DNA of 64,000 nucleotides from JAGVSZ01 sp963747775 (GTDB lineage: Bacteria > Pseudomonadota > Gammaproteobacteria > Burkholderiales > SG8-39). Made by a program: the position numbers and the translations under genes. This document shows, piece by piece, positions 17,991 through 25,600 of this stretch. The notes under the pieces were generated by a model. It was given only the letters and a program-made list of their open reading frames with translations. It did no database searches and was not told the DNA's origin. The stretch is taken from assembly GCA_963747775.1 (NCBI GenBank), contig CAVVGT010000003.1:186001-250000 (forward strand). Reading direction: 5' to 3'. The stretch's first letter is position 1. Each line of letters starts with the position of its first letter.

Positions 17991-19232
17991 TTGCAGTACG
18001 AGCTCTTCATCGGCCTGCGCTACACGCGCGCAAAGCGCCGCAACCACTTCATCTCCTTCATCTCGCTGATCTCGATGCTCGGCATGGCGCTCGGCGTCGC
18101 CGCGCTCATCACCGTGCTGTCCGTGATGAACGGGTTCCAGAAGGAGGTCCGTGCGCGCATTCTGAGCGTGGTTTCGCACGTCCAGATCACCGGGCCGGGC
18201 GGACAGCTCGCGCAGTGGCAGCGCATCGCGGACGCGGCGCGGCGGAATCCCGACGTGGTCGCCGCCGCGCCGTACGTGAACGGGCAGGCGATGCTCGTCA
18301 ACGAGGCGACGGCGCGCGGGGCGCTGGTGCGCGGGGTCGATCCGACCCTCGAGAGTCGGGTCGCCGAGGTCGCAAACAAGATGGTTGCCGGCCGGCTCGA
18401 GGCGTTGCAACCGGGCGAGTTCGGCATCGTCCTGGGCGCGGACCTCGCGCGCAGCCTGCGCGCGTTTCCGGGCGACCGAGTTACGGTCATTGCGCCGCAG
18501 GGCCTGGTGACGCCCGCCGGCGTCGTGCCGCGGCTCAAGTCCTTCCGCGTGGTCGGTCTGTTCGAGGTCGGCCACTACGAGTACGACAGCGGGCTCGCGC
18601 TGATGCACATGGCCGACGCGCAGCGGCTCTATCAGCTCGGGGACGAGGTATCGGGCGTGCGACTCAAGCTCGCCGATCTCTTCGAGTCGCGCCGCGTCGC
18701 GCGCGAGCTGTACCGCGAGATCGGCGGCGACATCCTGATCAGCGACTGGACGCGCAGCCACGCCAACTTCTTCCGCGCGGTCGAGATCGAGAAGACGATG
18801 ATGTTCATCATCCTGATGCTCATCGTGGCGGTGGCGGCATTCAACGTGGTGTCGACGCTCGTCATGGCGGTCACCGACAAGCAGGCCGACATCGCGATCC
18901 TGCGCACGCTCGGCGCGACCCCGCGCAGCATCATGCAGGTGTTCATGGTGCAGGGCGTGATCATCGGCGTCCTCGGGACGCTGCTCGGGGTCGCCGGCGG
19001 TATCACCCTCGCGCTCAACATCGACGTCGTCGTCCCGTTCCTCGAGCGCCTCCTGAAGATGCAGTTCCTCTCCAAGGAGGTGTACTTCATCACCGAGCTG
19101 CCGTCGGATCTGCATGCCGGGGACGTGATCGCGATCACCGCCGTCGCGCTCGTGCTGTCGTTCGTCGCGACGCTCTATCCGAGCTGGCGTGCGTCGCGGG
19201 TGCGGCCGGCGGAAGCGCTGCGCTATGAGTGA
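17991..19232 (+). CDS. lolC: lipoprotein-releasing ABC transporter permease LolC/LolE
   Basis: A 413-residue permease with four membrane helices: one near residues 20-45 and three in the last third, around a large periplasmic domain. The N-terminal FISFISLISMLGMALGVAALI and VLSVMNGFQKEVR are typical of LolC/E. With LolD it extracts lipoproteins from the inner membrane and passes them to LolA. The start is TTG at 17991, giving (M)QYELFIGLRY as in the family; TATACT at 17976-17981 fits a -10 box. Only one Lol permease is present here, so it may act as a homodimer (LolF-like). Confidence 0.92.
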   Translation: MQYELFIGLRYTRAKRRNHFISFISLISMLGMALGVAALITVLSVMNGFQKEVRARILSVVSHVQITGPGGQLAQWQRIADAARRNPDVVAAAPYVNGQAMLVNEATARGALVRGVDPTLESRVAEVANKMVAGRLEALQPGEFGIVLGADLARSLRAFPGDRVTVIAPQGLVTPAGVVPRLKSFRVVGLFEVGHYEYDSGLALMHMADAQRLYQLGDEVSGVRLKLADLFESRRVARELYREIGGDILISDWTRSHANFFRAVEIEKTMMFIILMLIVAVAAFNVVSTLVMAVTDKQADIAILRTLGATPRSIMQVFMVQGVIIGVLGTLLGVAGGITLALNIDVVVPFLERLLKMQFLSKEVYFITELPSDLHAGDVIAITAVALVLSFVATLYPSWRASRVRPAEALRYE

Positions 19233-19923
19233 GGCAGGCGCGGGCCAGCCCGTCCTCGCGTGCCGCGGACTGGAGAAAACGTACAGCGATGCCCGGGTGC
19301 CGGTGCGCGTGCTGCTCGGCGTGGACATGGCGATCGCGGCGGGCGAGGTGGTCGCGATTGTCGGCGCGTCGGGCTCGGGCAAGAGCACGCTGCTCCATCT
19401 GCTCGGCGGCCTGGACGCGGCCACGGGCGGCGCGGTGGAGGTTCTCGGCCGCCCCATGACTGCGCTCTCCGACGCCGAGCGCGGGCGGCTGCGCAACGAG
19501 GCGCTCGGCTTCGTGTACCAGTTCCATCATCTCCTGATGGAATTCTCGGCGCTCGAGAACGTCGCGATGCCCCTGCTGATCCGACGCATGCCGCGGTCGG
19601 CCGCGTACGAGCGGGCCGCCGCGATCCTGCGCGAAGTCGGTCTGGGGGAACGGCTCGATCATGCACCCGGGCAGCTCTCCGGCGGCGAGCGGCAGCGCGC
19701 GGCGCTCGCGCGCGCGCTCGTGACGCGGCCGGCCTGCGTGCTCGCGGACGAGCCGACCGGCAACCTCGACCGCCACACCGCGGGCGCGGTGTACGAGCTG
19801 ATGCTCGAGCTCAACCGCGCGTACCGGACGAGCTACGTCATCGTCACGCACGATCCGGCGCTCGCCGCACGCGCGAACCGCGTGCTACGGCTCGATGACG
19901 GGCGGCTGGCCCCTGAGCGCTGA
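19225..19923 (+). CDS. lolD: lipoprotein-releasing ABC transporter ATPase LolD
   Basis: A 232-residue ABC ATPase: Walker A GASGSGKST, Q-loop FVYQFHHLL, the signature LSGGERQR, Walker B VLADEPTGNLD and the H-loop VTHDP. FHHLLMEFSALENV is characteristic of LolD. The gene overlaps the end of lolC by eight bases, which fits translational coupling of the two complex members. Confidence 0.94.
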   Translation: MSEAGAGQPVLACRGLEKTYSDARVPVRVLLGVDMAIAAGEVVAIVGASGSGKSTLLHLLGGLDAATGGAVEVLGRPMTALSDAERGRLRNEALGFVYQFHHLLMEFSALENVAMPLLIRRMPRSAAYERAAAILREVGLGERLDHAPGQLSGGERQRAALARALVTRPACVLADEPTGNLDRHTAGAVYELMLELNRAYRTSYVIVTHDPALAARANRVLRLDDGRLAPER

Positions 19924-20020
19924 CCGCGCTTAGAGCGCCTGACAAAATGACCACCAGGCGATCCGCAGCGCGTTGTCGAAGCGCCGCTGCATGTGCTGCA
20001 GGAGGAGTGGGCGCACCATC

Positions 20021-20569
20021 TCAGGCCGCGCTCCGCCGCCGCTTGCGGCGACGCCACTGCACGATCACCCACGCCCGCCATAGGACCTGCACGGCGACCC
20101 AGCCGAGCGCCGCGAGCGCGAGGGCGAGCGTCAGCAGGCCGAGCGCGAGCGGTCGCCCCAGCGCGAGCGCCCAGTCCGCGAGCGCGTGGATCCATTCGCC
20201 GGCGTGCGCCCAGCTGAACGCCGGCGGCTCGGCCATCGGCACGCTTGCGCCGCCCGTCATCAGAGCGCCGATCCAGTACGCCGCGAGGTACAGCGGGACG
20301 ATCGTGAACGGGTTCGTATAGAGCGTCGTCAGCAGCGCGACCGGCAGATTCACGCGCAGCGGGATCGCGAGAAGTGCGGCCGTCAGCATCTGCAGCGGCC
20401 CAGGGACCAGCCCGGAGAACATCCCGACCGCCACGCCGCCCGACACCGACCGGCGGTTGAGGTGCCACAGGTTCGGGTGGTGCAGGAACCGAGCGAGCTT
20501 GCCGAGATACTTGTGGTTCCGGACCGATTCGTGGCTGGGGAGATACTTCCGGAAGAATTTTCTGGGCAT
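20021..20569 (-). CDS. DUF2062 membrane protein
   Basis: A 182-residue protein with the DUF2062 pattern. The basic N-terminus (PRKFFRKYLPSHESVRNHKYL) is followed by LWHLNRRSVSGGVAVGMFSGLVPGP, a hydrophobic pair around LLTTLYTNPFTIVPLYLAAY, and one more long hydrophobic segment before an Arg-rich tail. The family is membrane-bound and uncharacterised. It converges with lolD (97 bases between, nothing evident there) and is divergent from the Ser/Thr kinase gene, with 185 bases between starts. Confidence 0.85.
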   Translation of the reverse strand: MPRKFFRKYLPSHESVRNHKYLGKLARFLHHPNLWHLNRRSVSGGVAVGMFSGLVPGPLQMLTAALLAIPLRVNLPVALLTTLYTNPFTIVPLYLAAYWIGALMTGGASVPMAEPPAFSWAHAGEWIHALADWALALGRPLALGLLTLALALAALGWVAVQVLWRAWVIVQWRRRKRRRSAA

Positions 20570-20754
20570 CGGGGTCGCCGGCTCGAGCGGCCGGGCCTGC
20601 GGGCGCGGCGCACGCGAGGCCCGGGATTCTAACCATATTCAACCGCGCATAGCCGCGGCGCGTGTCCTATTCCGCGCTTCCGAGGGAGACTCGCCGCTCG
20701 TGCAGGGGACGAAATGGCAGAATTGAGCCGGCACAACGCGCGGCGCCGCACCTC

Positions 20755-22419
20755 ATGATTGGCCACACCCTGGGCAGGTACGAGATCCTGGCCGAACTCG
20801 GTCGCGGGACGATGGGCATCGTCTACAAGGCGCGCGACCCGCTCATCGAGCGCCACGTCGCGGTCAAGACCTTGCGCACGGATTTCCCGCCCGAGGAGCA
20901 CGCGGAGGTGCACGAGCGCTTCCTGCGCGAAGCGCGTTCGGCGGGGCGCCTCAGCCACCCCGCCATCGTCGTCATCCACGACGTGGGCGAAAGCGAGGGC
21001 ACGGCGTACATCGCCATGGAGCTGCTGCACGGCGAGTCGCTGAAGTCCGCACTGGCGGCGAGTGCCCGGCTGCCCCTCGATGTGGTGGCCGAGCTCGCGG
21101 CGCAGATTGCCGACGGCCTCGATTACGCCCAACGCCACGAGATCGTGCACCGCGACGTCAAGCCCGCCAACATCATGGTGACGGCGCCAGGCACTGCGAA
21201 GCTCACCGATTTCGGCATCGCCTACGTGCCGTCCTCGTCCGGGACGCAGACCGACGTGCTCGGGTCGCCGAAGTACATGTCGCCGGAGCAGGTCATGGGC
21301 GAGGCGCTCGACGGGCGCTCGGACATCTTCTCGCTCGGGATCGTGCTCTACGAGATGCTGACGGGCAAGACGCCCTTCGAGCGAGCGTCCGATGCCAGCG
21401 TGTACACGCTGATGCAGCGCATCGTCGCCTCTCCGCACGAGCGCCCGAGCGAGGTCGACCCGCGGATTCCGCGCGGCTTCGACGTGATCCTCGCTCGCGC
21501 GCTCGCCAAGGATCAGGGCCGGCGCTACCAGCGCGCTGCAGAGCTCGCCGCCGACCTGCGCACGCTCCGCTCGCTATTGCTCGCCGCCGGCGCAGCGGCC
21601 GAGTCCGTCGACGGCATGACCGGCGTCCCCGCCGCGCAGCAGAGCGCGCAAGCGCTGAACGCCGATGCCGGTGGGGCGGCATTCGCTTTCGCGCCGACTG
21701 CCAAGAGCGGCGTGCTGGGCATGCTGCGTCAGAAGGCGGAAGCGGAAGCGGCCGCGCAGCCGACCCCCGCCGTTTCGGCCGAGACCATAGACGCCCGGAT
21801 GCGCGCGGCGTTCCGTTACCTGAATGCGCTCGGGACCGAGATCAAGGCCGCGCGCCCGGCGTGCCAGCGGCGCTTCGAGCTGATCTTCCTCGGCACGCTG
21901 CCGGAGTTCATCTTCAGCTCGCCGTTCGTCGACTATCGCACCCGCGCGGGCTCCGAGGGCGGGCAGTGCGAGCGTATCCTCTTCACCGCGCGCCTCGAGG
22001 CGGCCGCGCCGCTGCGCATCGACCTGGTGCGCGACGAGATCCCGCTCATGAAGGCCGCGCTCGACCGCGCGCAGTTCAAGTACGAGTGCGTCGAAACGAA
22101 GAACGATTTCGGGGTCGTGATGCGCGGGCGCCTCACCATTGCCCCCGGGCTGCCCGTGAACGCGGACCTGCGCGCGGACTACCTCGCTGGCATCGTTCAC
22201 GTCGACCTGCGCAACGTCGGAATCTGGGGCAGTGCGAAGCTTCAGCTTCCGGTCGCCGCGCTGGACGACGACTGGCTCGAGGAGTTCAGCAAGCTGTTGC
22301 TCGGCATGGAAAGCCGGCTCACCCCGGGGACGGAATCCAAGTCGAGCAGCCACGCCAGCGGGACAAACGCGAGTTTCATGGCACCTCCTCTCGAACCCGG
22401 AGCCGGGCAAGGACGATAG
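20755..22419 (+). CDS. serine/threonine protein kinase with unassigned C-terminal domain
   Basis: A Hanks-type kinase, 554 residues from ATG 20755. The kinase domain covers about 8-275: glycine loop LGRGTMGIVYKA, ATP Lys-38, catalytic HRDVKPAN (132-139), DFG (152-154), SPEQVMG and a DIFSLGIVLYEMLTGKTPF segment. A low-complexity linker follows. The last 200 residues (from about 350) form a separate folded-looking domain (PEFIFSSPFVDYRT, then AGIVHVDLRNVGIWG) that I do not recognise. No transmembrane helix is seen, unlike many PknB-type kinases, so it is probably cytoplasmic. It lies 96 bases upstream of comEC. Confidence 0.88.
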   Translation: MIGHTLGRYEILAELGRGTMGIVYKARDPLIERHVAVKTLRTDFPPEEHAEVHERFLREARSAGRLSHPAIVVIHDVGESEGTAYIAMELLHGESLKSALAASARLPLDVVAELAAQIADGLDYAQRHEIVHRDVKPANIMVTAPGTAKLTDFGIAYVPSSSGTQTDVLGSPKYMSPEQVMGEALDGRSDIFSLGIVLYEMLTGKTPFERASDASVYTLMQRIVASPHERPSEVDPRIPRGFDVILARALAKDQGRRYQRAAELAADLRTLRSLLLAAGAAAESVDGMTGVPAAQQSAQALNADAGGAAFAFAPTAKSGVLGMLRQKAEAEAAAQPTPAVSAETIDARMRAAFRYLNALGTEIKAARPACQRRFELIFLGTLPEFIFSSPFVDYRTRAGSEGGQCERILFTARLEAAAPLRIDLVRDEIPLMKAALDRAQFKYECVETKNDFGVVMRGRLTIAPGLPVNADLRADYLAGIVHVDLRNVGIWGSAKLQLPVAALDDDWLEEFSKLLLGMESRLTPGTESKSSSHASGTNASFMAPPLEPGAGQGR

Positions 22420-22515
22420 TACGCGCGGCCGCACCCACGGCGCAGGCGCGGCCCGTCGAGCCGAACTGGCATCAACCGCGCGCGCCGGTGCTGCGTTGAG
22501 CTGGAATCCCGTCCA

Positions 22516-24873
22516 TTGCGTGACACCGTGAGAGTCGCGATCCTCGCTTTTGCCGCCGGCGTATGGACCCTGCAGCTCCAGGCCGAGCTCCCGGCTTGGA
22601 GCCGCCTGCTCGTGATTGCGGGCACCTGCATCGCTCTCGGGGCCGTGGGCGTCGCCGTGGCGACGCGGTCGGCGCACGCGGCCCGAGCGCTCGTCGCACT
22701 TGCAAGCCTCGGATTCGGCTTCGCGTTCGCCGCCGGTGCCGCCCAGCTTCGCATGGGAGATCGTCTCGATCCGGCCTGGGAGGGACACGACGTCACGTTG
22801 ACCGGGGTCGTCGCGAGCCTGCCGCAGCCCTTCGAGCGCGGCGCGCGCTTCGAACTCGACGTCGAGCAGGCCGCGCCCGCCGGCTTTCGCGCGCCGTCCC
22901 GGGTCCTTCTGTCCTGGTACAACGGCCTCACGCCCGAGGAGTTCCAGGAGGTCCTGCCGATCCGCGCCGGCGAGCGCTGGCGGCTGACGGTCCGCCTGCG
23001 CCTGCCGCACGGCAATGCGAATCCGCACGGATTCGACTACGAGGCGGCGCTGCTCGAGCGCGGAATCGGCGCGACCGGCTACGTCCGGCCGCGCGGCGAG
23101 CGCACGAAGCTCGCCGCGATGGTGTGGACGCCCGGGTATGCGATCGAGCGTGCCCGCGAGGGCGTCCGCATAAAGCTCTGGGATGCGCTGCCGGAACACC
23201 GCTATGCCGGAGTGCTGATCGCCCTGGCCATCGGGGACCAGCGCGCGATCGAGACCGTCGACTGGGAGACGTTCACGCGCACGGGCATCGGCCATCTGAT
23301 GAGCATCTCCGGCCTGCACGTGACGATGGTTGCAGGCCTGTTCGCGGCCTGCGTCGCCGCGCTGTGGCGCCGCTCGGCGCGCCTCGCGCTGCGGCTGCCG
23401 GTGCGGAAGGCCGCGGCCGCCGCGGCGGTGCTCGGCGCGGCGGGCTACACGCTGCTCGCGGGGTTCGCGGTGCCGGCGCAGCGCACGCTCTACATGGTCA
23501 CGGTGGTCGCCGTCGCGCTCTGGTTCGATCGCCTGCAGTCCTCGTCGCGCGTGCTTGCGGCGGCGCTCGCGGTAGTGCTGCTCCTCGACCCGTGGGCGGT
23601 GGTGTCGCCGGGCTACTGGTTGTCGTTCGGTGCGGTTGCCCTGATGCTCTACGTCGGGTCGGCGGCAACGGGCCGACCGCACCGGCTCGCGCAGTGGGGG
23701 CGGATGCAGTGGGCGATCACGGTCGGTCTCGCGCCGCTCGTGCTGCTGCTGTTTCAGCAGGTGTCGCTCGTCGCGCCGCTCGCCAACGCGGTCGCGATCC
23801 CGGTCGTGAGCCTGGTGGTCACGCCGCTCGCGCTCGTGGGGGCGGTGACGCCCGGACCCTGGGTCGCCGAGGCCGGGCACGCCGTGCTCGCGGCCCTGAT
23901 GCCGGCGCTCGACTGGCTCGCGCAGCTCCCGGGCGCCGCGTGGCGGCAACACGCCCCCGCGCCGTGGACCGCGGCGCTGGCGCTCGTCGGTGCGGCGTGG
24001 TTGCTCGCGCCGCGCGGCGTGCCCGCGCGCTTCGCGGCGACGCTGCTGTTCGTGCCGCTGTTTGCGGTGCGTCCTGCCGGTCCCGCGGACGGCGAAGTCC
24101 GGATCACCTTCCTCGACGTCGGGCAGGGCCTAGCCGCGCTGGTGCGCACGCGCGATCATGCGCTCCTGTACGACACCGGCCCCGCGTACAGCGTCGACGC
24201 CGACGCGGGCAATCGGGTGGTGGTGCCCTTCCTGCGCGGAGAGGGGCTCGACCGCCTCGACGCCGTGGTGATCACGCACAATGACCTCGACCACTCAGGC
24301 GGCGCGCGCTCGGTGATGCGGACGCTGCCGCCCGGCGTGCTGTGGTCGTCGCTCGCGCGGGATCACCCGGCGCAGGGCGATGCACCGTACCGCCTGCCGT
24401 GCAGGGCCGGCGTGCGCTGGAGTTGGGACGGCATCGCGTTCGAATTCCTCTATCCTCCGCAATCGAGCTACGGCGATCCTTTCGTCAAGGCGAACTCGCG
24501 AAGCTGCGTGCTCCGCGTGAGCGGCCCGGGCGGCGCGGCCCTGCTCACCGGCGACATCGAGGAGTCCGACGAGCGGTGGCTCCTCGGGAACCGGTCCGTG
24601 CGGCGCGCCGAAGTGCTGCTCGTGCCGCATCACGGGAGCGGCACCTCGTCGACGCCGGCGTTCCTCGTGGCGGTGCGGCCGGAGCACGCGGTCTTCACGA
24701 CCGGCTATCGGAACCGGTTCGGCCATCCGAAGCCGGAAGTCGCGGCCCGTTACCTGACGGCAGGCGCGGCCGGCTGGCGCACCGATCGCGACGGCGCGGT
24801 GACCGTCACGCTGGCGACGGGGGACCTGCGGGTCGCGCGCTTTCGCGACGCGCAGCGCCGCTACTGGCGCTAG
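22516..24873 (+). CDS. comEC: DNA internalization protein ComEC/Rec2
   Basis: A 785-residue membrane protein with the three ComEC parts. These are an N-terminal DUF4131/OB-like region (to about 200), the Competence domain (about 215-490; GIGHLMSISGLHVTMVAG, then many helices), and a periplasmic metallo-beta-lactamase domain (about 530-770; FLDVGQGLAALV, THNDLDHSGG, LLTGDIEE, VPHHGSGTSS). It forms the inner-membrane channel for transforming ssDNA. The start may be TTG 22516 or GTG 22528. No other competence genes are in the window. Confidence 0.93.
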   Translation: MRDTVRVAILAFAAGVWTLQLQAELPAWSRLLVIAGTCIALGAVGVAVATRSAHAARALVALASLGFGFAFAAGAAQLRMGDRLDPAWEGHDVTLTGVVASLPQPFERGARFELDVEQAAPAGFRAPSRVLLSWYNGLTPEEFQEVLPIRAGERWRLTVRLRLPHGNANPHGFDYEAALLERGIGATGYVRPRGERTKLAAMVWTPGYAIERAREGVRIKLWDALPEHRYAGVLIALAIGDQRAIETVDWETFTRTGIGHLMSISGLHVTMVAGLFAACVAALWRRSARLALRLPVRKAAAAAAVLGAAGYTLLAGFAVPAQRTLYMVTVVAVALWFDRLQSSSRVLAAALAVVLLLDPWAVVSPGYWLSFGAVALMLYVGSAATGRPHRLAQWGRMQWAITVGLAPLVLLLFQQVSLVAPLANAVAIPVVSLVVTPLALVGAVTPGPWVAEAGHAVLAALMPALDWLAQLPGAAWRQHAPAPWTAALALVGAAWLLAPRGVPARFAATLLFVPLFAVRPAGPADGEVRITFLDVGQGLAALVRTRDHALLYDTGPAYSVDADAGNRVVVPFLRGEGLDRLDAVVITHNDLDHSGGARSVMRTLPPGVLWSSLARDHPAQGDAPYRLPCRAGVRWSWDGIAFEFLYPPQSSYGDPFVKANSRSCVLRVSGPGGAALLTGDIEESDERWLLGNRSVRRAEVLLVPHHGSGTSSTPAFLVAVRPEHAVFTTGYRNRFGHPKPEVAARYLTAGAAGWRTDRDGAVTVTLATGDLRVARFRDAQRRYWR

Positions 24874-24879
24874 AGAATG

Positions 24880-24920
24880 CTTGGACAATGGGCGATACCT
24901 CCCCTTTGACCCATTGTGTC
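24880..24920 (+). repeat. short repeat, left copy beside AP2 gene
   Basis: CTTGGACAATGGGCGATACC and the following CTCCCCTTTGACCCATTG resemble the sequence at 25540-25580; shared consensus ACAAYGGGSGATRCCTCCCC then YTTGACCC. Both copies have the same orientation and flank the AP2 gene. The comEC stop is just upstream. Confidence 0.5.
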
Positions 24921-25030
24921 GGAGGAAGCGCTGCTTCATCTCTCGAATAGCGCCGCCGCAGCAGGCGGCGGTTGACGTCGTCATAATGCGGGCGGCATAC
25001 TTGCGCACGTTCGGGAGCCCCCTGCTGCGC

Positions 25031-25537
25031 ATGCCGAAGACCAAGACGAGCCCCGCCGCGAGCGCGCGCCGGCCGATGTACGGGATCACGCGGGTCGACC
25101 ACGAGCGCTCCCGCACCCACGCGTGGCGGGTCACCATCCAGCGCCAGGGCAAGATCCACGTCGGGCACTTCTCCGACGGCGTGCTCGGCAGCCGCCAGAA
25201 GGCGCTTGTCGCGGCGAAGAAGTATCGCGACAACCTGCTCGCCAAGTATCCGCCGCTGACCCGCAAGGCGTACTGCTCGATCCTCCGGCGCAACAACCGC
25301 TCGGGTCTCGCCGGGGTGTCGTTCCACGCGGAGGTCATCGAGACCGATCACGGCCCCGTGGAGCGGCGATTCTGGATCGCGCGCCTGCCGCTGCAGCCGT
25401 GGCGCACGAAGCTCGTGAAGTTCTCGGTCGCCAAGTACGGCGCGGAGGAGGCGTTCCGCCGCGCGGTGAAGGCGCGCATGGACGCGCTGTCCGGCCTCTC
25501 GGGCACGTTCAACCCCGGTGCGCCGCTGAAGCTTTAG
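25031..25537 (+). CDS. AP2/ERF-like domain protein
   Basis: A basic 168-residue protein from ATG 25031. Residues about 15-75 resemble an AP2-like DNA-binding domain (YGITRVDHERSRTHAWRVTI, GKIHVGHFSDG, then ALVAAKKYRDNLLAKYPP). A second similar unit follows (SGLAGVSFHAEV, FWIARLPL, FSVAKYGAEEAFRRAVKAR). Bacterial AP2 domains are often linked to HNH homing endonucleases or mobile DNA, but no nuclease motif is present here. It stands alone between comEC and the broken Anbu-operon gene, bounded on both sides by similar short repeats, which hints at past mobility. Function unknown. Confidence 0.72.
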   Translation: MPKTKTSPAASARRPMYGITRVDHERSRTHAWRVTIQRQGKIHVGHFSDGVLGSRQKALVAAKKYRDNLLAKYPPLTRKAYCSILRRNNRSGLAGVSFHAEVIETDHGPVERRFWIARLPLQPWRTKLVKFSVAKYGAEEAFRRAVKARMDALSGLSGTFNPGAPLKL

Positions 25538-25539
25538 GG

Positions 25540-25585
25540 CTTGTCCGAACAACGGGGGATGCCTCCCCCTTGACCCCGTATCGCA
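25540..25585 (+). repeat. short repeat, right copy beside AP2 gene
   Basis: This is the partner of the 24880-24920 copy: AACAACGGGGGATGCCTCCC then CCTTGACCCCGTA. It contains a small GGGGGATGCCTCCCCC stem. It starts directly after the AP2 gene stop. Confidence 0.5.
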
Positions 25586-25600
25586 ACGGACGCTCGCGGC

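Noticed and set aside
21574..23952. 792-codon minus-strand frame over kinase and comEC genes
   Set aside because: It is antisense to two clear genes and has no start signal or recognisable domain.
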